A stretch of DNA of 64,000 bases from Porphyromonas canoris (GCF_000769115.1 NZ_JQZV01000006.1:73598-137597), one strand, 5' to 3'; positions 8,560 to 18,681 are shown, numbered from the stretch's first letter. Translations and numbers: made by a program. The notes: a model not told the origin generated them from the letters alone.

Positions 8560-10233
8560 ATGAAACTTAAACAACTACTATTAGGAGCTCTGGGCGTATT
8601 TGCCCTTGCTGCTTGTAACAGCAAGCCGGATATGCCGACGGATGGATTTGGAAAAGAACCTGTGGCTTTCAAATCGTCCATCATCGGTTCTACTTCTCGT
8701 GCAGCAGAGACGGCTTTTGAAGCGAAAGATCAAATAGGCGTTTATATGCTGCCTGCTGCCGGAGAAGCAAAAGAAAATGCGGCATATATTACTGCCGAAG
8801 GTGGAGCAGAGGCTCTCTTCATCCCGAAGACGGAAGGCGATAAGATTCTTCTGCCAGAGGATGGAACGAATGTCGATTTCGTGGCTTATCATCCTTATCG
8901 AGCTGATGTAAATCAGAGGAAGATCAAGTTGGATGTGTCGAATCAGTCTGACCAAAAGGCTTTGGATTTGATTTATGCCAACAATCTGAAAGGAGTAAAC
9001 AGTATGACTCCTACATCTCAGTTCAAACTCTCTTTCCGTCATCAAATGAGTTTTGTACAGTTTGTATTCACTCCGAAGGCTAAAGAGAAAATTGTAAAGA
9101 TTCTTTCTGTCGGTATCTCCGGCTTCCATAGAAAGGGACAGTTCAACCTCCAAGATGGAGCATTCTCCGATTATGAAGAAGCAGAGGTGGTATGGGCAAA
9201 ACTTTCTGAAGACGGCTACTCGTTCTCTTCAATCCTAATCCCTCAAAATGATGTGGATATGATGCTGTATCTTTCTGATACCGGAGGTAAAAAGTATCAC
9301 TGCAATTTTAACAAGATGAACTTTGAGAGAGGTAAGAGATACACCTTTACACTGAATATCACACCGGAAGGAAATATTGAGGTAAACGAATTGGGTACTG
9401 TAATAGAACCATGGAGCGATGTAGATGGCGGTACTCACGAGCTGCGTCCGGAAAAGAAAGAGTTTGCAATAACTCCTTCCGAAGCTACGATAGAAGCTGC
9501 TTCGACCTCTCCGATAACTGTGAATGTAACCGCAGGAGAGGGTGTTGCCTGGAATGCTTCAACATCGGAAAGCTGGGTGTCTGTATCTCCTCTTTCCGGT
9601 ATCGGAAACGGACAGTTTGTGGTTTCTCCATCTCCCAATACCGACAGTCAAGAGCGTAAAGCAATCATCCGTGTACAGGCAGGAGAAGAGACATTGCAGT
9701 TTACTCTCACTCAAAAAGGTGTCAATCCGGATCCATCTCCCGAAGGAGCTCTTTTCAAAGAAGGGTTCGGCAATATGCCTAAAGGCTCAAAGGATAAAGC
9801 TGATACGCTGGATAAACTATTGAATTGTATAGATACAGAAAACAGAGATAAGGGGTATCTTTATGAGATCTCCGGTGCAGATGTTCGTGCTACCTCTCAT
9901 TTGGATGGGCATATCTGGTTTCCTAAGGAGCCTGATACCTTCTTCCAAGTCGGTAATATCTCTGTTCCGGGAGAAGCAAATACACTTGTATTGACATTCG
10001 ATCTCGCTACAAATAAGTCGGGGGATACAGAAAGTGTTTTGGAAGTGATAGTAGGAGGTAAAACTCAAAAGGTATCTCTCACCAATCCTAAGCAGAACGA
10101 GTATCAGCAGAAGAGTGTCGAGATAGTCGCTCCGACACTGACAGAAGGAAAGATCTCCATTAAATTCAATTCAAAAGGAGCCGAAAATAAAAATGGTTTT
10201 AGAGTGGATAATATTGTTCTCAAGAAGAAGTAA
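8560..10233 (+). CDS. Fimbrillin-like lipoprotein with BACON domain
   Basis: A 557-residue predicted lipoprotein, lipobox Cys19. Residues about 25-290 form a fimbrillin-like (Mfa-like) domain similar in plan to the gene before it (DQIGVYMLP, LIYANNLKG, LSFRHQMSFVQF). Residues about 297-387 are a BACON domain, with the SESWVSVSPLSG core and FTLTQKG end, a module that often binds mucin or carbohydrate in Bacteroidales. The C-terminal 170 residues end in a beta-rich unit (FRVDNIVLKKK) that looks like a jelly-roll binding domain, which I cannot name. A strong terminator follows at 10261-10299. Probably a surface protein partnering the upstream nuclease lipoprotein. Confidence 0.82.
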   Translation: MKLKQLLLGALGVFALAACNSKPDMPTDGFGKEPVAFKSSIIGSTSRAAETAFEAKDQIGVYMLPAAGEAKENAAYITAEGGAEALFIPKTEGDKILLPEDGTNVDFVAYHPYRADVNQRKIKLDVSNQSDQKALDLIYANNLKGVNSMTPTSQFKLSFRHQMSFVQFVFTPKAKEKIVKILSVGISGFHRKGQFNLQDGAFSDYEEAEVVWAKLSEDGYSFSSILIPQNDVDMMLYLSDTGGKKYHCNFNKMNFERGKRYTFTLNITPEGNIEVNELGTVIEPWSDVDGGTHELRPEKKEFAITPSEATIEAASTSPITVNVTAGEGVAWNASTSESWVSVSPLSGIGNGQFVVSPSPNTDSQERKAIIRVQAGEETLQFTLTQKGVNPDPSPEGALFKEGFGNMPKGSKDKADTLDKLLNCIDTENRDKGYLYEISGADVRATSHLDGHIWFPKEPDTFFQVGNISVPGEANTLVLTFDLATNKSGDTESVLEVIVGGKTQKVSLTNPKQNEYQQKSVEIVAPTLTEGKISIKFNSKGAENKNGFRVDNIVLKKK

Positions 10234-10260
10234 TAGATCCATCTGAAGAGAATATAATGA

Positions 10261-10299
10261 TAGGGAGAGGTGTATAAAAAACGCCTCTCCCTATTTTTT
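10261..10299 (+). terminator. Rho-independent terminator after the BACON lipoprotein gene
   Basis: Thirteen-base arms (10261-10273 and 10281-10293) with one wobble pair, a 7-base A-rich loop and a run of six T. It ends the 6865-10233 unit. Confidence 0.9.
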
Positions 10300-10446
10300 A
10301 TTCAAAATATGCTCTATATTGTCTTTTGTGTGCATTTATTTGAAATGATGAATCTGTTTTTGATGATTTTTCTGCCTTTATTTTGATATTAGTGTGCTTG
10401 TTTATGTAATTATTGGTCTTGTTTTTGGTTTTTTATCATTTTGATT

Positions 10447-10478
10447 TTTGATTATTGTGTCCAAATATATTATCTTTG
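10447..10478 (+). promoter_or_regulatory. Promoter for the collagen-like lipoprotein gene
   Basis: TTTG (10447-10450), 20 bases, TATCTTTG (10471-10478): an exact Bacteroidota-type promoter, about 55 bases before the ATG at 10536. The 10300-10446 stretch before it is T-rich and otherwise without signal. Confidence 0.8.
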
Positions 10479-10535
10479 CGCTCGAATTTAAGAAAACACA
10501 CACAATAAATATTATTCAATAGATTTAATTAGTTC

Positions 10536-12965
10536 ATGAAAAGGCAATTTTTTTATTTGTCGCTATTGCTTGTGCTCATCACCAGCATAGTGGGGGCATG
10601 TACGCAAGTAGATGTAGTAATGCCTAAAGGTCCAAAGGGAGATACAGGTTTGTCTGCCTTTGAATTTTGGAAAGAGAAAGTAGCAGATGGTACTATAAAC
10701 TGGCCTAAAGATCAAGTAGGCGTAGCCGACTATTTCAAATTTTTGAAAGGTAAAGATGGTCAGAATGGAAAAGACGGAAAGAATGGTCAAAGTGCATACG
10801 AACAGTGGAAGGAAGCGGTAGCAACCGGAACTGTTGATGATCCGCACAATCCAGGAAAGAAGTGGGATGCTAATAAGAATAGTGTAGTTGACTTCTGGAG
10901 ATTCCTTACAGGCGCAACAGGAGAAGCGGGAAGAACACCGCATATCGGCCCTGACGGCAACTGGTGGATAGGAGATAAGAATACCGGAGTTGCTGCAAAA
11001 GGGAAAGACGGTCAAGATGGTAAGGATGGACAAGACGGCAAAGATGGTGTCTCTCCACATATCGGTCCTGATGGTAACTGGTGGATTGGAGATGTAAACA
11101 CCGGTGTTCCTGCCAAAGGTAAAGATGGTAAGGATGGCCAAGACGGTCAAGATGGTGTTTCTCCACGTATCGGTCCTGATGGTAACTGGTGGATCGGAGA
11201 TGTAAATACCGGTGTTCCTGCCAAAGGTAAAGATGGTCAGAATGGTCAAGATGGTCAAAACGGACAAGATGGAGTCTCTCCACGTATCGGTCCTGACGGT
11301 AACTGGTGGATTGGAGATGTAAATACCGGAGTTTCTGCTCGAGGTAAAGACGGTCAAAATGGCCAAGATGGCAAGAATGGCGAAAATGGTAAGAGTGCTT
11401 ACGAAATGTGGGTTGATACCGTAAAAGCCGGTTGCGAAGGTAGCGCAGCACCTGTTATGGACCCTCATAATCCGGGCTATGAATGGCCATGCGAAAAGAC
11501 AAGCCTTGCAGACTTCTGGCATTATCTTCGTGGTAGAAATGGTGAAGATGGTAAGGATGGTAAAGACGGTAAAGATGGTAAAGACGGAGAGAATGGAAAG
11601 GATTCCAGCGGTCTTGTAACTGGCAAGGCTAACGTCGTAGCTCAATACTACAATGCATCTTTGAAAGAGTATGTAGATCCGGAAGATGGCGGTGTATGGT
11701 ACATCGTTTATGACAAGGAAGGAAAGCCTGCTCCTGCGGGAACAGAGGTAGATAATATGCCTGCTATGCCGGGACAAAAGTTTGTTACCGATACCGATGG
11801 CCGATTCAAAGTTTCGGTAGATAAGTTGCCATATAAGAAGCCGGAAGCAGAAAGACTTGGTTCTACTCGTGTTAAGATTGGAGGAGAAACCATGGAGTCT
11901 GCAAAGAACACACTTGTACCAAACAAGATAAAGACCAGAATATCCACAGACCTTGTTTACCTGCGTCAGCAGACTCACGTCAATCTTGGAGGTGGTAGCT
12001 ATCCTTTTGCACACTTTACTGCAGTGCATTACAAGTACGAGCGTGAAGTAGATGGTGTTTGGGGTGAATATCCGGCAGAGTTGCCGAAACCTGAGTTTGG
12101 AACAGGTAGGGTAAATGATCCTACTCAACTTCCAACAATCGAAAACATCACATTCAACGATGAGACGAAAAGATGGCTCGTATCTAAGGATGGTTACTAT
12201 GCAGACTTCAATCAAGCAAGAGATAAGAACATTGTGATGATTATACGTCCTATCGTTCTAATGGATATAGAGAAGACAGGACCACTTCCTAATCCTGCAA
12301 TTCATGACTATAATAAGAGAGTGTTGCAAGTAAGACAGTATGAGTGGAACGGTCAGAAGAACTACTTTACTATTGTCGGTGAAAGATACTTCTACGGAGA
12401 GAAGCCGGTTCTTCCTGAGCCTATACACGTTCCGGAAATCCATCCTACTCCGGTCTTTACCGGATCGAAGATAGCTGTCGTACATGGCCAGACTACTATC
12501 TGGGGAGAACTTGATGTTATAGACCGTTTGCCGGACTTCTATTTGAAGTACAAACTGGAACCAACTCCTGTAAAAGTTTGGACATCAGACAAACTTCCGG
12601 GCAGCTTGTTAAGAGATACTCCTTCATACAGAAACAACTTCAAGTATAAGATCGTATCATTCAAGCGAGAAGGAAACAACAATGTTACGACCGAAACAGA
12701 TATCTCTCTTAAGGATAACAATCCTCTTTACAAGCTTCTTGCTCCACGTGATGGCGGTGTTTGGTCTGTAATGAGCTATCTGGAGGGAGACCGTTATGGA
12801 CAGTTGACTCAGGTTAAGAAGGATGAGAGAATCCTTGGTGCCGGATATTCTCCTTATAGAGCTCTTCCATACTACATCACTACTATTCAAGATCCGAAGT
12901 TTGAGTTCAAAGACTTCTATGGTGTAAATGCTCCTATTGTTATTCCTCAGCAAGATCTTCCTTGA
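10536..12965 (+). CDS. Collagen-like repeat lipoprotein
   Basis: An 809-residue predicted lipoprotein (lipobox Cys22). Residues 30-360 alternate two repeats. One is Gly-X-Y collagen-like runs rich in GKDG, GQDG and GQNG. The other is a module of the SAYE-x-W...DFW-x-FL-x-G type, seen three times (near 38, 86 and 287). Between them are four near-identical units with IGPDGNWWIGDVNTGV. The C-terminal 450 residues are a non-repetitive beta-rich region I do not recognise. Such Gly-X-Y lipoproteins probably form a surface stalk. Roughly 550 codons contain no TTA, CTA or TCA, a sign of strong codon selection and high expression. The OmpA-type gene follows after 60 bases and is probably co-transcribed. 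Confidence 0.88.
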   Translation: MKRQFFYLSLLLVLITSIVGACTQVDVVMPKGPKGDTGLSAFEFWKEKVADGTINWPKDQVGVADYFKFLKGKDGQNGKDGKNGQSAYEQWKEAVATGTVDDPHNPGKKWDANKNSVVDFWRFLTGATGEAGRTPHIGPDGNWWIGDKNTGVAAKGKDGQDGKDGQDGKDGVSPHIGPDGNWWIGDVNTGVPAKGKDGKDGQDGQDGVSPRIGPDGNWWIGDVNTGVPAKGKDGQNGQDGQNGQDGVSPRIGPDGNWWIGDVNTGVSARGKDGQNGQDGKNGENGKSAYEMWVDTVKAGCEGSAAPVMDPHNPGYEWPCEKTSLADFWHYLRGRNGEDGKDGKDGKDGKDGENGKDSSGLVTGKANVVAQYYNASLKEYVDPEDGGVWYIVYDKEGKPAPAGTEVDNMPAMPGQKFVTDTDGRFKVSVDKLPYKKPEAERLGSTRVKIGGETMESAKNTLVPNKIKTRISTDLVYLRQQTHVNLGGGSYPFAHFTAVHYKYEREVDGVWGEYPAELPKPEFGTGRVNDPTQLPTIENITFNDETKRWLVSKDGYYADFNQARDKNIVMIIRPIVLMDIEKTGPLPNPAIHDYNKRVLQVRQYEWNGQKNYFTIVGERYFYGEKPVLPEPIHVPEIHPTPVFTGSKIAVVHGQTTIWGELDVIDRLPDFYLKYKLEPTPVKVWTSDKLPGSLLRDTPSYRNNFKYKIVSFKREGNNNVTTETDISLKDNNPLYKLLAPRDGGVWSVMSYLEGDRYGQLTQVKKDERILGAGYSPYRALPYYITTIQDPKFEFKDFYGVNAPIVIPQQDLP
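10925..11400 (+). repeat. In-frame tandem repeat in the collagen-like gene
   Basis: Four DNA units of about 110-120 bases (starting near 10933, 11050, 11159 and 11276) encode the IGPDGNWWIGD...NTGV module plus Gly-X-Y triplets. The later units are nearly identical at the DNA level. All units keep frame, so change of copy number would change stalk length without breaking the gene. Confidence 0.85.
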
Positions 12966-13025
12966 TCATAAACGAACAAGTGTGGGATATCACCATCAGG
13001 ATGTAATAGATAAAACAACAAGACA

Positions 13026-14201
13026 ATGAAAATAAGATATACAATATATACACTTGCCGCTTTGGCTCTTGGGTTCTGCAGTACTACGCTGCAAGCCCAA
13101 GAGGCTAAGCCTGCGAAGAAAGCGTGGGAAGTAGGTGTCGGAGGTGCTCTTATCAACTGGAACAGAGTCTCTATCTCCGGATTTGAAAGCAGACAAGACG
13201 ACTACTTCTACAACTTCAGAGTAGATCATCTTATGGGAGGCGCAAAGCTATACGTAGCCAGAGAGCTGAACAAGTGGTTCTATCTCGATCTTCAAGGAAC
13301 TATGGGTATCACATACAACAACCCCGAACAGACAGGAAAGTCGGGCAAGCACAGCTTCTTGTTTATGGGAGGTCCCGGTTTGCAGTTCAGACTTAGTCCG
13401 CTATTCGGATCCGAGTATGTAGAGCCCTATTTAAGAGTCGGAGCCAACTATCTTTGGAAAGATTTTCAAGCGAGAAACATAGGACGTTTCAGTCAGGATC
13501 CTACAGGACAGGCAGGCTGGTCGTCTAAAGACACTTGGAATGGCAAGGATAAGTTGGAGGACAAGAACCAATTCTTCCCCATCTCAGTTGGTGCCGGTGT
13601 CAATGCCTGGCTTAACAACAGCGTGGGTCTTGGGCTTCAAGGAGAGTATATCATGCCTATACGCAAGGAGCTTCCTCGCTTTGCACAGGTTTCTCTCAAT
13701 GTCCTTTTCCGCTTCGGAGGCAAAGACAAGCGTCCGCAGCCACGTATAGAATATGTGGAGGTAGAAAAACCGGTCGAAAAGATCGTGGAGAAGATTGTAG
13801 AGAAGAAGGTCTTTGTGGAGGCAGAACCACAAGTAGGTAATCTTTTGGAGAATATCAACTTCGGTTTCGACAGATACGACTTCACGCCGGAATCTGAAAA
13901 AGCATTGGATAATGCTGCTAAGATGTTGAAAAAGCAGTCCGGTCAATACTTCCTTATCACCGGTTATACCGATGCTCAAGGCAATCAGGCATACAATCTT
14001 GAGCTTTCTCGCAAGCGCGCACAAGCTGTGGTCAATGCTCTTATCGAGAGAGGTGTACCTGCAAGCATGCTGAAGTGGAGAGGGGTAGGCAAGAAAGTGA
14101 ATGCCGTACCTGCATCCGAGTCTGACGATGTTCGTGAAGGAGACAGAAAGATAACCATAGAGCGTGTTTCTAACATCGCTTTCTGGAACAAACTCCCATA
14201 A
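13026..14201 (+). CDS. OmpA family outer-membrane protein
   Basis: A 391-residue protein with a signal peptide ending near QAQ (residue 25), an N-terminal beta-barrel of about 200 residues, a linker rich in VEKIVEK repeats (about 241-265) and a C-terminal OmpA domain (about 276-385) with NINFGFDRYDF, TGYTDAQG and LSRKRAQAV motifs that bind peptidoglycan. The layout matches the paired OmpA-like porins of Porphyromonas. It follows the collagen-like lipoprotein gene after 60 bases, which suggests the two envelope proteins are made together. A terminator follows at 14261. Confidence 0.93.
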   Translation: MKIRYTIYTLAALALGFCSTTLQAQEAKPAKKAWEVGVGGALINWNRVSISGFESRQDDYFYNFRVDHLMGGAKLYVARELNKWFYLDLQGTMGITYNNPEQTGKSGKHSFLFMGGPGLQFRLSPLFGSEYVEPYLRVGANYLWKDFQARNIGRFSQDPTGQAGWSSKDTWNGKDKLEDKNQFFPISVGAGVNAWLNNSVGLGLQGEYIMPIRKELPRFAQVSLNVLFRFGGKDKRPQPRIEYVEVEKPVEKIVEKIVEKKVFVEAEPQVGNLLENINFGFDRYDFTPESEKALDNAAKMLKKQSGQYFLITGYTDAQGNQAYNLELSRKRAQAVVNALIERGVPASMLKWRGVGKKVNAVPASESDDVREGDRKITIERVSNIAFWNKLP

Positions 14202-14260
14202 CAAGAAGATAATAAGAACGGGTGGAGCGCGCTGCTCCGAACTGTTCTTTAGCAATAGAA

Positions 14261-14301
14261 GAGCTATGCCAAGCGTAAGTTTGGCATAGCTCTTTTTTTT
14301 T
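14261..14301 (+). terminator. Rho-independent terminator after the OmpA-type gene
   Basis: Perfect 12-base arms (14261-14272, 14281-14292) with an 8-base loop and nine T. Ends the collagen-like/OmpA transcript. Confidence 0.95.
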
Positions 14302-14466
14302 GTGGCAAAACGTCAAGATCTTTCATGTTTGCTGCCAAAGAAGGAGAGGTAAAAAGGGCTTTCTTTTTACGTCTTGTCTTTCCCGATTCTCGGCAACATT
14401 AAAGCTTAAATTCGGACATCCGATATTCGGTTTTCCCTGCCTTGAAAGAGGACTGTTTTTGCCGGA

Positions 14467-15011
14467 ATTTTTATATAAAAACGGAGTTTGAGAGATATCG
14501 AATATTTCTGTTGGAAACAGTTGCTTTCTGAATATATCTCCTTCGGGTTGTCGCTTAATCTGTTTGTTTTCAGTGAGATTTGAAAAATTGCGAATTTGGA
14601 AAAAATTTTTTCTCAGTCCGTTTCATGGGGCTTTTTCGCGTTAATAGATGTGAATTTTAACGCTCCATCATGTGAACGTTTCCTAATAAAGAAATCTGCC
14701 TTTTCAGGGGTATTTTAGGGTGAAAATAGATAATATGCTGATAGTTAGTGTTTTAATCATTTTGGCTAAACACGTTAATCGAATCCGGTAAACGTGTTTA
14801 ATGAAATCGGTAAACGTGTTCATTGAAAAATTAAACACGTTAAGCCGGAAGAATATGCTCGTTTAGTGTTTTTGCTTAACGAGTATCGGAATTTGTGTTA
14901 ATAGAATGGGGTGGATTTAACAATTCGGTCGCGCTCTGAAAACGACCCCACCGATCAAAATAGAGAGAGGGTAAAAAGAGGCTCTATCGGCGGTATGGAA
15001 TATATAAAAAT
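14467..15011 (+). repeat. Dispersed 22-base-phased element, copy B
   Basis: Complete copy between the OmpA-type gene and rpsL, same direction as copy A. It starts with TTTTTATATAAAAACGGAG (14467-14485) and ends at AATATATAAAAATCG. The conserved core with GCGAATTTGG, A6T6 and CTCAGTCCGTTTCATGGG is at 14590-14629. Nine 22-base units run from 14764 to 14961, at 14764, 14786, 14808, 14830 and so on; the first four carry CACGTT or AACGTG boxes. The remaining intergenic bases (14302-14466 and 15012-15180) show nothing I can name. Confidence 0.88.
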
Positions 15012-15180
15012 CGCTCTCTTGAAAGGGCGGTTTTAGAGCAGTTTTAACAGGGGTATATTACCTCAAAAAGAGTATCGTTTTTTCTCTTCAGGATAGAGAA
15101 AAGTATTTTCCTTCCGGAAGTCTTCTTTTCTCAAAAGAGTTGAAATAAGGGGGGTGAAAATAATTTATCTGCTTGATTTA

Positions 15181-15211
15181 TTGTATAATCAGATAATTAT
15201 GCTTACCTTTG
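15181..15211 (+). promoter_or_regulatory. Promoter for the rpsL ribosomal gene cluster
   Basis: TTG (15181-15183), 20 bases, TACCTTTG (15204-15211). Leaves a leader of about 80 bases before rpsL. No other good promoter was seen in the next 18 kb, so much of the cluster may depend on it. Confidence 0.75.
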
Positions 15212-15296
15212 TGCGTTCAATCGTGTATCCTATGGCGGAGATACGATAAAAGAAGTATCAAATACGATATAACACAGAAATAAAAACAGTTTTAAA

Positions 15297-15677
15297 ATGC
15301 CTACAATTCAACAGTTAGTTAGAAAAGGAAGGAAAACAATCGAAGAGAAAGGAAAGTCTCCTGCTCTTGACTCTTGTCCGCAGCGTCGTGGCGTTTGTGT
15401 GCGTGTGTACACCACAACACCTAAGAAGCCAAACTCGGCAATGCGTAAAGTGGCACGTGTGCGTCTGACAAATGGTAAGGAAGTGAACTCTTACATACCG
15501 GGAGAGGGACACAACTTGCAAGAGCACTCAATCGTACTTGTTCGTGGTGGTCGTGTAAAAGACCTTCCGGGTGTTCGTTACCATATCGTTCGCGGTACAT
15601 TGGATACTGCCGGCGTTAATGGTCGTACCCAACGTCGTTCTAAGTACGGAGCAAAGAGACCTAAGGCGTCTAAGTAA
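15297..15677 (+). CDS. rpsL: Ribosomal protein S12
   Basis: 126-residue S12 of the 30S decoding centre. The conserved TTPKKPNSA loop (40-48) and the [11 protein letters not shown] segment are intact. The lysines of these loops are the usual sites of streptomycin resistance; none is altered here at first sight. First gene of the rpsL-rpsG-fusA group, after a strong promoter. Confidence 0.98.
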   Translation: MPTIQQLVRKGRKTIEEKGKSPALDSCPQRRGVCVRVYTTTPKKPNSAMRKVARVRLTNGKEVNSYIPGEGHNLQEHSIVLVRGGRVKDLPGVRYHIVRGTLDTAGVNGRTQRRSKYGAKRPKASK

Positions 15678-15921
15678 TCCATCGCCTTTGTCTTGAACTC
15701 CTATACATATATAACATAGGAGGCTTCAGAAAAGCTCTCACGAGAGAGCAAAACAAAATTTCCCCTTTTCTACTTCGCTCGAAAGACGAAGAGACAATTA
15801 TTACTAAACGATGTTTTGAGTAATATTGGATAGGCTCCCAAGGTTGAGTAAATGCTACGGCGGTAGTGTTGAAGACAGAAGAAGGAACAACCAATGACAA
15901 AACGAAAATTTTTAGACCAAA
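15678..15921 (+). other. Long untranslated spacer between rpsL and rpsG
   Basis: 244 bases without a gene, unusually long for this tightly packed cluster. It contains a small hairpin at 15736-15751 (GCTCTC/GAGAGC) without a T-run. It may be a leader acting on rpsG translation, but no known motif was recognised. Confidence 0.4.
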
Positions 15922-16398
15922 ATGAGAAAAGCTAAACCAAAGAAAAGACAGGTGTTGCCAGATCCTGTTTTCGGTGACGTAAAAGTAAGTAAGTTTGTAA
16001 ACCATCTTATGTACGATGGAAAGAAAAACTTGTCTTACGATATTTTCTATTCAGCATTAGAGATCGTAAAGACAAAGCTTCCTAACGAAGAGAAGTCTGC
16101 TCTTGAGATCTGGAAGATCGCTTTGGATAATATCACTCCTCAAGTGGAAGTGAAGAGCCGCCGTGTGGGTGGTGCTACATTCCAAGTGCCTATGGAAATC
16201 CGTCCCGAAAGAAAAGAGTCTCTTTCAATGAAGAACCTTATCGGCTACGCAAGAAAAAGAGGTGGTAAGACTATGGCGGATAAGCTTTCTGCAGAGATTG
16301 TAGATGCTTATAACAACCAAGGAGGTGCATTCAAGAGAAAAGAAGATATGCACCGTATGGCTGAAGCTAACCGTGCATTCGCTCACTTTAGATTCTAA
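15922..16398 (+). CDS. rpsG: Ribosomal protein S7
   Basis: 158-residue S7, a primary binder of the 16S rRNA 3' domain. The MRKAKPKKR start, [12 protein letters not shown] segment and the C-terminal [11 protein letters not shown] are typical of the Bacteroidota protein. Second gene of the group, 135 bases before the usual fusA leader. Confidence 0.98.
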   Translation: MRKAKPKKRQVLPDPVFGDVKVSKFVNHLMYDGKKNLSYDIFYSALEIVKTKLPNEEKSALEIWKIALDNITPQVEVKSRRVGGATFQVPMEIRPERKESLSMKNLIGYARKRGGKTMADKLSAEIVDAYNNQGGAFKRKEDMHRMAEANRAFAHFRF

Positions 16399-16557
16399 GT
16401 TCCACTCTTATATAAAAGAAAAAGACACAGCTCACGTAATAACAATAGAAAACATTCAGAAAAACTTCTATATCTAATGCCTCATTTTGGTATGGTTACA
16501 AAAGGAATGAAGAGCACGAAGATTGCGTAGAGTTTGTGGATAGATAAGGAAAAGACA

Positions 16558-18681
16558 ATGGCAAAAAAACAAGGAATAGAACTTACAAGAAATATCGGTA
16601 TCATGGCTCACATCGATGCCGGTAAAACAACAACCTCTGAACGTATCCTGTTCTATACCGGTCTTACACACAAGATTGGTGAGGTGCACGATGGTGCAGC
16701 CACTATGGACTGGATGGAACAAGAGCAGGAAAGAGGGATAACTATCACATCTGCAGCAACAACTACATCTTGGAACTATGACGGCGATAAGTACAAAATC
16801 AACCTTATCGACACTCCGGGACACGTTGACTTTACTGTGGAAGTGGAGCGTTCACTCCGTATTCTTGATGGTGCTGTGGCTGCTTTCTGTGCGGTTGGTG
16901 GTGTTGAGCCTCAATCCGAAACAGTTTGGAGACAGGCAGACAAGTACGAAGTGCCTCGTATCGCTTATGTAAACAAGATGGACCGTAGCGGAGCCAACTT
17001 CTTTGAAGTGGTTCGCCAACTAAAGGATGTATTGGGTGCCAATCCATGTCCTATCCAAATACCTATCGGAGCCGAAGAGACTTTCAAAGGCGTTGTCGAT
17101 CTTGTAACAATGAAGGCGATCTTGTGGCACGATGAAACAATGGGTGCAGACTACTCGATAGAGGATATCCCTGCAGATCTTCAAGCTGAAGCAGAAGAGT
17201 GGAGAGATAAGCTCCTTGAAACTCTTGCCGATGTTGATGATGCGATCATGGAGAAGTACTTTGAAGATCCATCAGCAATCACAGAGGAAGAGATTCGTGC
17301 GGCTATCCGTAAGGGAACACTCTCAATGCAGATCAACCCGATGCTTTGTGGTTCTTCTTTCAAGAATAAGGGAGTACAAACACTTCTAAATGCTGTTTGT
17401 GCTTATCTTCCAAGTCCGGTAGATACTCCTGAAATCGTGGGGACTCTTCCGGGTGATCCTGATACAGAAGTAGTAAGACCGACATCGCCTGATGCCCCTT
17501 TGTGCGCTTTGGCATTTAAGATTGCAACTGACCCTTATGTGGGCCGTCTATGCTTCTTCCGTGTCTATTCCGGACAGTTGGATGCAGGCTCTTATGTTTA
17601 TAACACAAGAAGCGACAAGAAGGAGAGAATCTCTCGCTTGTTCCAAATGCACTCTAACAAGCAAAATCCAAAAGACTTTATCGGTTGTGGAGACATTGGC
17701 GCCGGTGTAGGATTTAAGGATATTCGTACAGGAGACACACTCTGTGCAGAAGGACATCCGATGGTGTTGGAGTCTATGGACTTCCCCGATCCTGTTATCG
17801 GTATTGCCGTAGAGCCTAAGACTCAAAAAGACCTTGATAAGCTCGGTGTTGGTCTTTCTAAGCTTGCAGAAGAAGACCCGACATTTACCGTTCAAACAAA
17901 CGAAGAGACAGGTCAGACCGTTATCTCCGGTATGGGTGAGCTTCACCTTGAGATCATCATTGACCGTCTTAAACGTGAGTTTAAGGTAGAGTGTAACCAA
18001 GGTAAGCCTCAAGTGTCTTATAAGGAAGCTATCTCTAAGAGCGTAGAACTTCGTGAGACTTATAAGAAACAAACCGGTGGTCGTGGTAAGTTCGCGGATA
18101 TGATTGTCCGCGTAGAGCCTGCCGATGCTGAGTTTGAAGGCGAACTTCAATTTATTGACGAAGTGAAAGGTGGTAACATTCCAAGAGAATTTATTCCATC
18201 TATTCAGAAGGGATTCCTACGTGCCATGAAGAACGGTGTGCTTGCAGGATATCCGCTTGATAAGTTGAAAGTAACCGTGATAGATGGTTCTTATCACCCC
18301 GTGGACTCTGACCAGCTTTCTTACGAAATCTGTGCTATTCAGGCGTTCAAGAGTGCAGCCGAAAAGGCAGGACCTATACTTCTTGAACCAATCATGAAGA
18401 TAGAGGTTGTAACTCCGGAAGAGAGCATGGGTGATGTGATCGGCGACCTTAACAAGCGTAGAGGTCAGGTAGAAGGTATGGAAAGCCATCGTACCGGAGC
18501 AAGAATCGTTAAGGCTAAAGCTCCTCTTGCTGAAATGTTCGGCTATGTAACAGCTTTGCGTACTATCACTTCAGGTAGAGCAACATCTACAATGACATTC
18601 TCTCACTATGCTGAGGTTTCTGCTAACATCGCTAAAGAGGTGCTTACAGAAGTACAAGGCCGTGTAGACCTTATTAAGTAA
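16558..18681 (+). CDS. fusA: Elongation factor G
   Basis: 707-residue translocation GTPase. The start at 16558 ([12 protein letters not shown]) is chosen over an in-frame ATG at 16534 because it gives the normal family N-terminus. GTP-binding AHIDAGKTT lies at 17-25, the DTPGHVDF motif near 88-95 and NKMD near 142-145. Domains II-V follow at full length, including GRGKFADM and the HPVDSD segment. Third gene of the rpsL group; rpsJ follows after 33 bases. Confidence 0.98.
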   Translation: MAKKQGIELTRNIGIMAHIDAGKTTTSERILFYTGLTHKIGEVHDGAATMDWMEQEQERGITITSAATTTSWNYDGDKYKINLIDTPGHVDFTVEVERSLRILDGAVAAFCAVGGVEPQSETVWRQADKYEVPRIAYVNKMDRSGANFFEVVRQLKDVLGANPCPIQIPIGAEETFKGVVDLVTMKAILWHDETMGADYSIEDIPADLQAEAEEWRDKLLETLADVDDAIMEKYFEDPSAITEEEIRAAIRKGTLSMQINPMLCGSSFKNKGVQTLLNAVCAYLPSPVDTPEIVGTLPGDPDTEVVRPTSPDAPLCALAFKIATDPYVGRLCFFRVYSGQLDAGSYVYNTRSDKKERISRLFQMHSNKQNPKDFIGCGDIGAGVGFKDIRTGDTLCAEGHPMVLESMDFPDPVIGIAVEPKTQKDLDKLGVGLSKLAEEDPTFTVQTNEETGQTVISGMGELHLEIIIDRLKREFKVECNQGKPQVSYKEAISKSVELRETYKKQTGGRGKFADMIVRVEPADAEFEGELQFIDEVKGGNIPREFIPSIQKGFLRAMKNGVLAGYPLDKLKVTVIDGSYHPVDSDQLSYEICAIQAFKSAAEKAGPILLEPIMKIEVVTPEESMGDVIGDLNKRRGQVEGMESHRTGARIVKAKAPLAEMFGYVTALRTITSGRATSTMTFSHYAEVSANIAKEVLTEVQGRVDLIK

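Noticed and set aside
10563..12215. A 550-codon open frame on the minus strand inside the collagen-like gene
   Set aside because: Same cause: strong codon bias of the plus-strand gene, which has clear repeats, promoter and lipobox.
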